From assembly GCA_025677815.1 (NCBI GenBank), contig JAIXMP010000016.1:496001-560000 (forward strand): DNA of 64,000 nt, read 5' to 3'. A program made the position numbers and the translations under genes. A model generated the notes under the pieces. The model saw nothing but the letters and a program-made list of their open reading frames with translations. It had not been told where the DNA came from and did no database searches. The number at the start of each line of letters is the position of its first letter. The first letter of the stretch is position 1. Positions 61,285-64,000 of the stretch are shown one piece after another. Origin of the DNA: Phascolomyces articulosus (taxonomy: Eukaryota > Mucoromycota > Mucoromycetes > Mucorales > Lichtheimiaceae).

Positions 61285-64000
61285 ATGTCAGCCAATCCAC
61301 CACAACCACAACAATCTTCTAATAATGTCAATTTAAACAATCAATCCTCCCAAGATAATCTTGTAGGTGACTATATCATTAGTTCAAAGATTGGTCAAGG
61401 CTCTTTTGCTACTGTTTATAAGGCGCAGCATAAGGCAAGCTTTTTTTATAACATAATTCTTTACTTGTTTTGAATTTATTATTTTCTTATCTTTTATAAT
61501 GAAATCATTATAAATATTCCATGTTATTATGAATTATTACATTATAAATAGTTGGGTTGAGAATCATATATGAAAATGGGGCAAGATGATTATTATATAC
61601 TTGACACCAAGAAAATAGAAGAATATAATAATAACAATAACAATAATAATAATAATAAATATGCAGACAACGAAAAGGATCGTCGCTATAAAGTCAGTGC
61701 TGCGGTCCAAACTGACAAGAAAACTATTGGAAAACCTGGAGTCAGAAATATCAATCTTGAAAGGAATACGGCATCCCCATATTGTTGGATTAATAGAATG
61801 CCAGGTTAGTTTGCATAAACTAAAAAGTTTTATCTATTTTTACCATCTATTTTATAAGTGATCATGACTACTTATGCACATAACAGAAAACCGACACACA
61901 CATTTATCTCGTGATGGAATATTGTTCCATGGGAGATTTATCTCAATATATCAAGCGAAAACGATCCAGCAAGAGCGCCCGAGGAGCATCTGGTGGATTA
62001 TCTGAGCGACTTGTGCGTCATTTTTTAAAACAATTAGGTAATACATCCTGTTAGATTGGTATTCGTTGTTTCTTATTTACCAGTAACTGATAACCTGTGA
62101 TTTTAAACAATGGAAATATATATATATATATTCTTTAAATTAGCGGATGCGCTTCAATTTTTGCGTTCAAAGAATTTAGTCCACCGAGATATAAAACCAC
62201 AAGTAAAAAAAAGAGAGAATAATATGGAAGAAAAAAATATGAGAGTAAAGGAAAGAAAAGGCTAATAAAATATGCATTTAATAGAATCTATTATTAATAC
62301 CACCAAGTGAAGATCCACATTATGATCAAAAAGAACCAAATATGCCATTACTTAAAGTTGCTGATTTTGGATTTGCACGATTCTTACCAAATGCAACACT
62401 TGCCGATACCCTTTGTGGGTCCCCGCTTTATATGGGACCTGAAATATTATCTTATCAAAAATATGATGCAAAGGCAGATTTATGGAGTGTCGGAGCAGTG
62501 TTGTATGAAATGGTCACTGGGCGACCTCCGTTTCGAGCACAAAATCACCTGGAACTATTGAAAAAAATTCAAGAAAATGAAGACCGAATTCGTTTTCCTG
62601 ACGAAAAACAACCTGGACCATCATCAACAACGGAACCAACACATACGATTGGGGTCGGCAATGATATGAAGGATCTTATTCGAAAGCTTTTGAAAAAAGA
62701 TCCTGTTGAACGCATATCGTTTGAAGAATTTTTCACTCACACAGCTGTCACCAGTAATACTTTACCAGCTGCAGTACCAATTTCACCATCTCCTTCCATT
62801 TCTACTGGTAGTGCACGAATTCGAAGATCACCTGAAATTTCATCATCACCCATAAGTAATCGACACCAAAACCAATTAAATGACCAAGAGACATCATCTC
62901 CAACATCAACCTATGAACCTCCACCGTTTGCTCAATCACCCGCAACACCTCGACATCATTTCGATTGGAAAAAGGCACAAATGGATCACCATAATCCAGG
63001 ACGCATGTCTCCTAGTCCAAGAGATGCAGCCAGGTAAGAATCATCGATCATTCTTTTTTTTTTGTTGTATTGTGATTGACATATCATTATACATTATGTT
63101 CCTCCCAGGATTCGAGATGACGAATCTCCGCTTCACTCACGTGGTAAATCTTGGAAGGACCAATACAATAACAGCAATAACGATCAAAACCGGCCACCAT
63201 GGATAGATCCACAAGAAACGAGCCACGTTTCAAAACGGCACCCACGCGGTGAAAATGAAGAGGATGTTTTACAGGAATATGTGGTACTAGATCGACGGAT
63301 TATTGAAACCAATCAATTTGCAGATGGTAATAATTTTATAATAATTATTTGAATCTGTCCTGAAAAAAAAAAAGAAAAATTAAAACCGACTATCAATATT
63401 ATTATTACTATAGAACTTAATGCATCTCCACGAACAGAAGCTCATAATCAATTAACCTATCGACATTCTCCAGCACATGTTGCTATACCACGACGAGGTT
63501 CTCTTGAACAACAGCATCAACAATTACCCTCACCATCATCCACTGGATCAACACCACCATTTGCGATTACACGAGAACGTAAAATAAGTGCTGGATCGGC
63601 CGGATCGGCCTTAGCAAAAGCATTATCCATGGCATCTGTTCGATTATTTGGACCAGGCAATTCACCACCTAAAATGAGTAACCGATTCCATCAAACGACA
63701 ACAACTACAACAGCATTACCTGGATCACCACGAGGATTCCTTATTACAGAAGGAGCTTTTGATCCACAAGAGGGACAAGCAATGAAAACGATTGAACGAG
63801 CAGCTTGTATGGCACATGCAGTGGCACAGTTTGCCGACAATAAATTTGATCAATTGATTACTGGAAAATCTGCTAATGAAACATTATTAGCAGAAGAAAC
63901 CATGGTGTTACATATTAAAGCATTATCACTCCTTGAATTGGGTCTTTCAACAGCACGTCAATTTTGGAGTCGTATATCAGATGACAATATGCGAACAGCT
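61285..64000 (+). CDS. ATG1: Autophagy-initiating serine/threonine kinase Atg1 (partial)
   Basis: Starts at 61285 and is cut by the window end. Exons: 61285-61434, 61667-61804, 61887-62037, 62144-62202, 62285-63033, 63109-63326 and 63414 onward. Kinase motifs: Gly loop [12 protein letters not shown] (36-47), VAIK catalytic Lys, HRDIKPQNLLL, DFGFAR, APE-equivalent GPE in [14 protein letters not shown], and [19 protein letters not shown]. The N-terminal 25 residues are Gln/Asn/Ser-rich. After the kinase comes a long Ser/Pro-rich disordered region, then the start of the C-terminal helical domain that binds Atg13 ([21 protein letters not shown]). Intron 1 (61435-61666) begins GC rather than GT. 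Atg1 with Atg13 starts autophagosome formation under starvation. Confidence 0.95.

Noticed and set aside
1..64000. CRISPR arrays, bacterial operons, rRNA or tRNA genes
   Set aside because: No regularly spaced repeats with unique spacers, no cloverleaf or rRNA sequence noticed; the gene structure is eukaryotic.

Overview
The window is eukaryotic, AT-rich DNA dense in short spliceosomal introns (GT-AG, mostly 50-250 bp). Gene content points to a fungus of the Mucoromycota, probably Mucorales-like. Signs are retention of SMN, DDB1, a KAT14-type acetyltransferase and a CECR2-like DDT protein, all absent from baker's yeast, beside typical fungal genes (GT71 mannosyltransferase, Ase1, Rho1, Atg1, TPR/F-box/LRR proteins), poly-Q/poly-P tracts and AT-rich gene-poor spacers. 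The lineage is inferred from gene content only.

Layout, left to right. 0.25-0.6 kb (+): 3' end of an SMN homologue. 0.9-1.3 kb (+): Cmc2. 1.7-3.6 kb (+): Golgi mannosyltransferase of the GT71/MNN type. 4.1-8.0 kb (+): a 1225-residue low-complexity/coiled-coil protein with a helical C-terminal half, not firmly recognised. 8.2-8.9 kb (-): mitoribosomal protein mL50. 9.2-15.8 kb: two decayed F-box/LRR genes in convergent orientation. The larger one (-) is split by a 3.7-kb Mutator-like (MULE) transposon with about 51/78-bp terminal inverted repeats and a 6-bp target duplication; the transposon gene joins a FAR1/MULE transposase, a SWIM finger and an OTU cysteine-protease domain. 16.1-19.1 kb (-): KAT14-like acetyltransferase. 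19.8-22.3 kb (-): mitochondrial D-2-hydroxyglutarate dehydrogenase. 24.9-27.2 kb (+): MFS transporter. 27.8-29.4 kb (-): Rho1 GTPase. 29.4-36.7 kb: a 7.3-kb gene-poor stretch. 36.7-37.7 kb (+): eIF6. 38.0-40.6 kb (-): VPS45. 40.9-44.7 kb (-): Ase1/PRC1. 45.4-50.0 kb (-): DDB1. 50.5-52.0 kb (-): CECR2-like DDT/WHIM protein. 53.1-55.5 kb (+): intact TPR/F-box/LRR protein of the Pof3/Dia2 type. 58.0-59.0 kb (-): A20/AN1 zinc-finger protein. 60.5-60.8 kb (+): a candidate unrecognised small gene. 61.3 kb to the end (+): Atg1 kinase, cut by the window edge.

The genes are mostly unrelated housekeeping functions: RNP and translation factors, chromatin, ubiquitin ligase parts, vesicle traffic, cytoskeleton, autophagy and mitochondria. 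No biosynthetic cluster or operon-like organisation is visible. The most notable observations are the OTU-bearing MULE with its exact insertion footprint in an F-box gene, the SMN YG-box exon, the unassigned 60.5-kb small gene, and a GC-AG first intron in Atg1.
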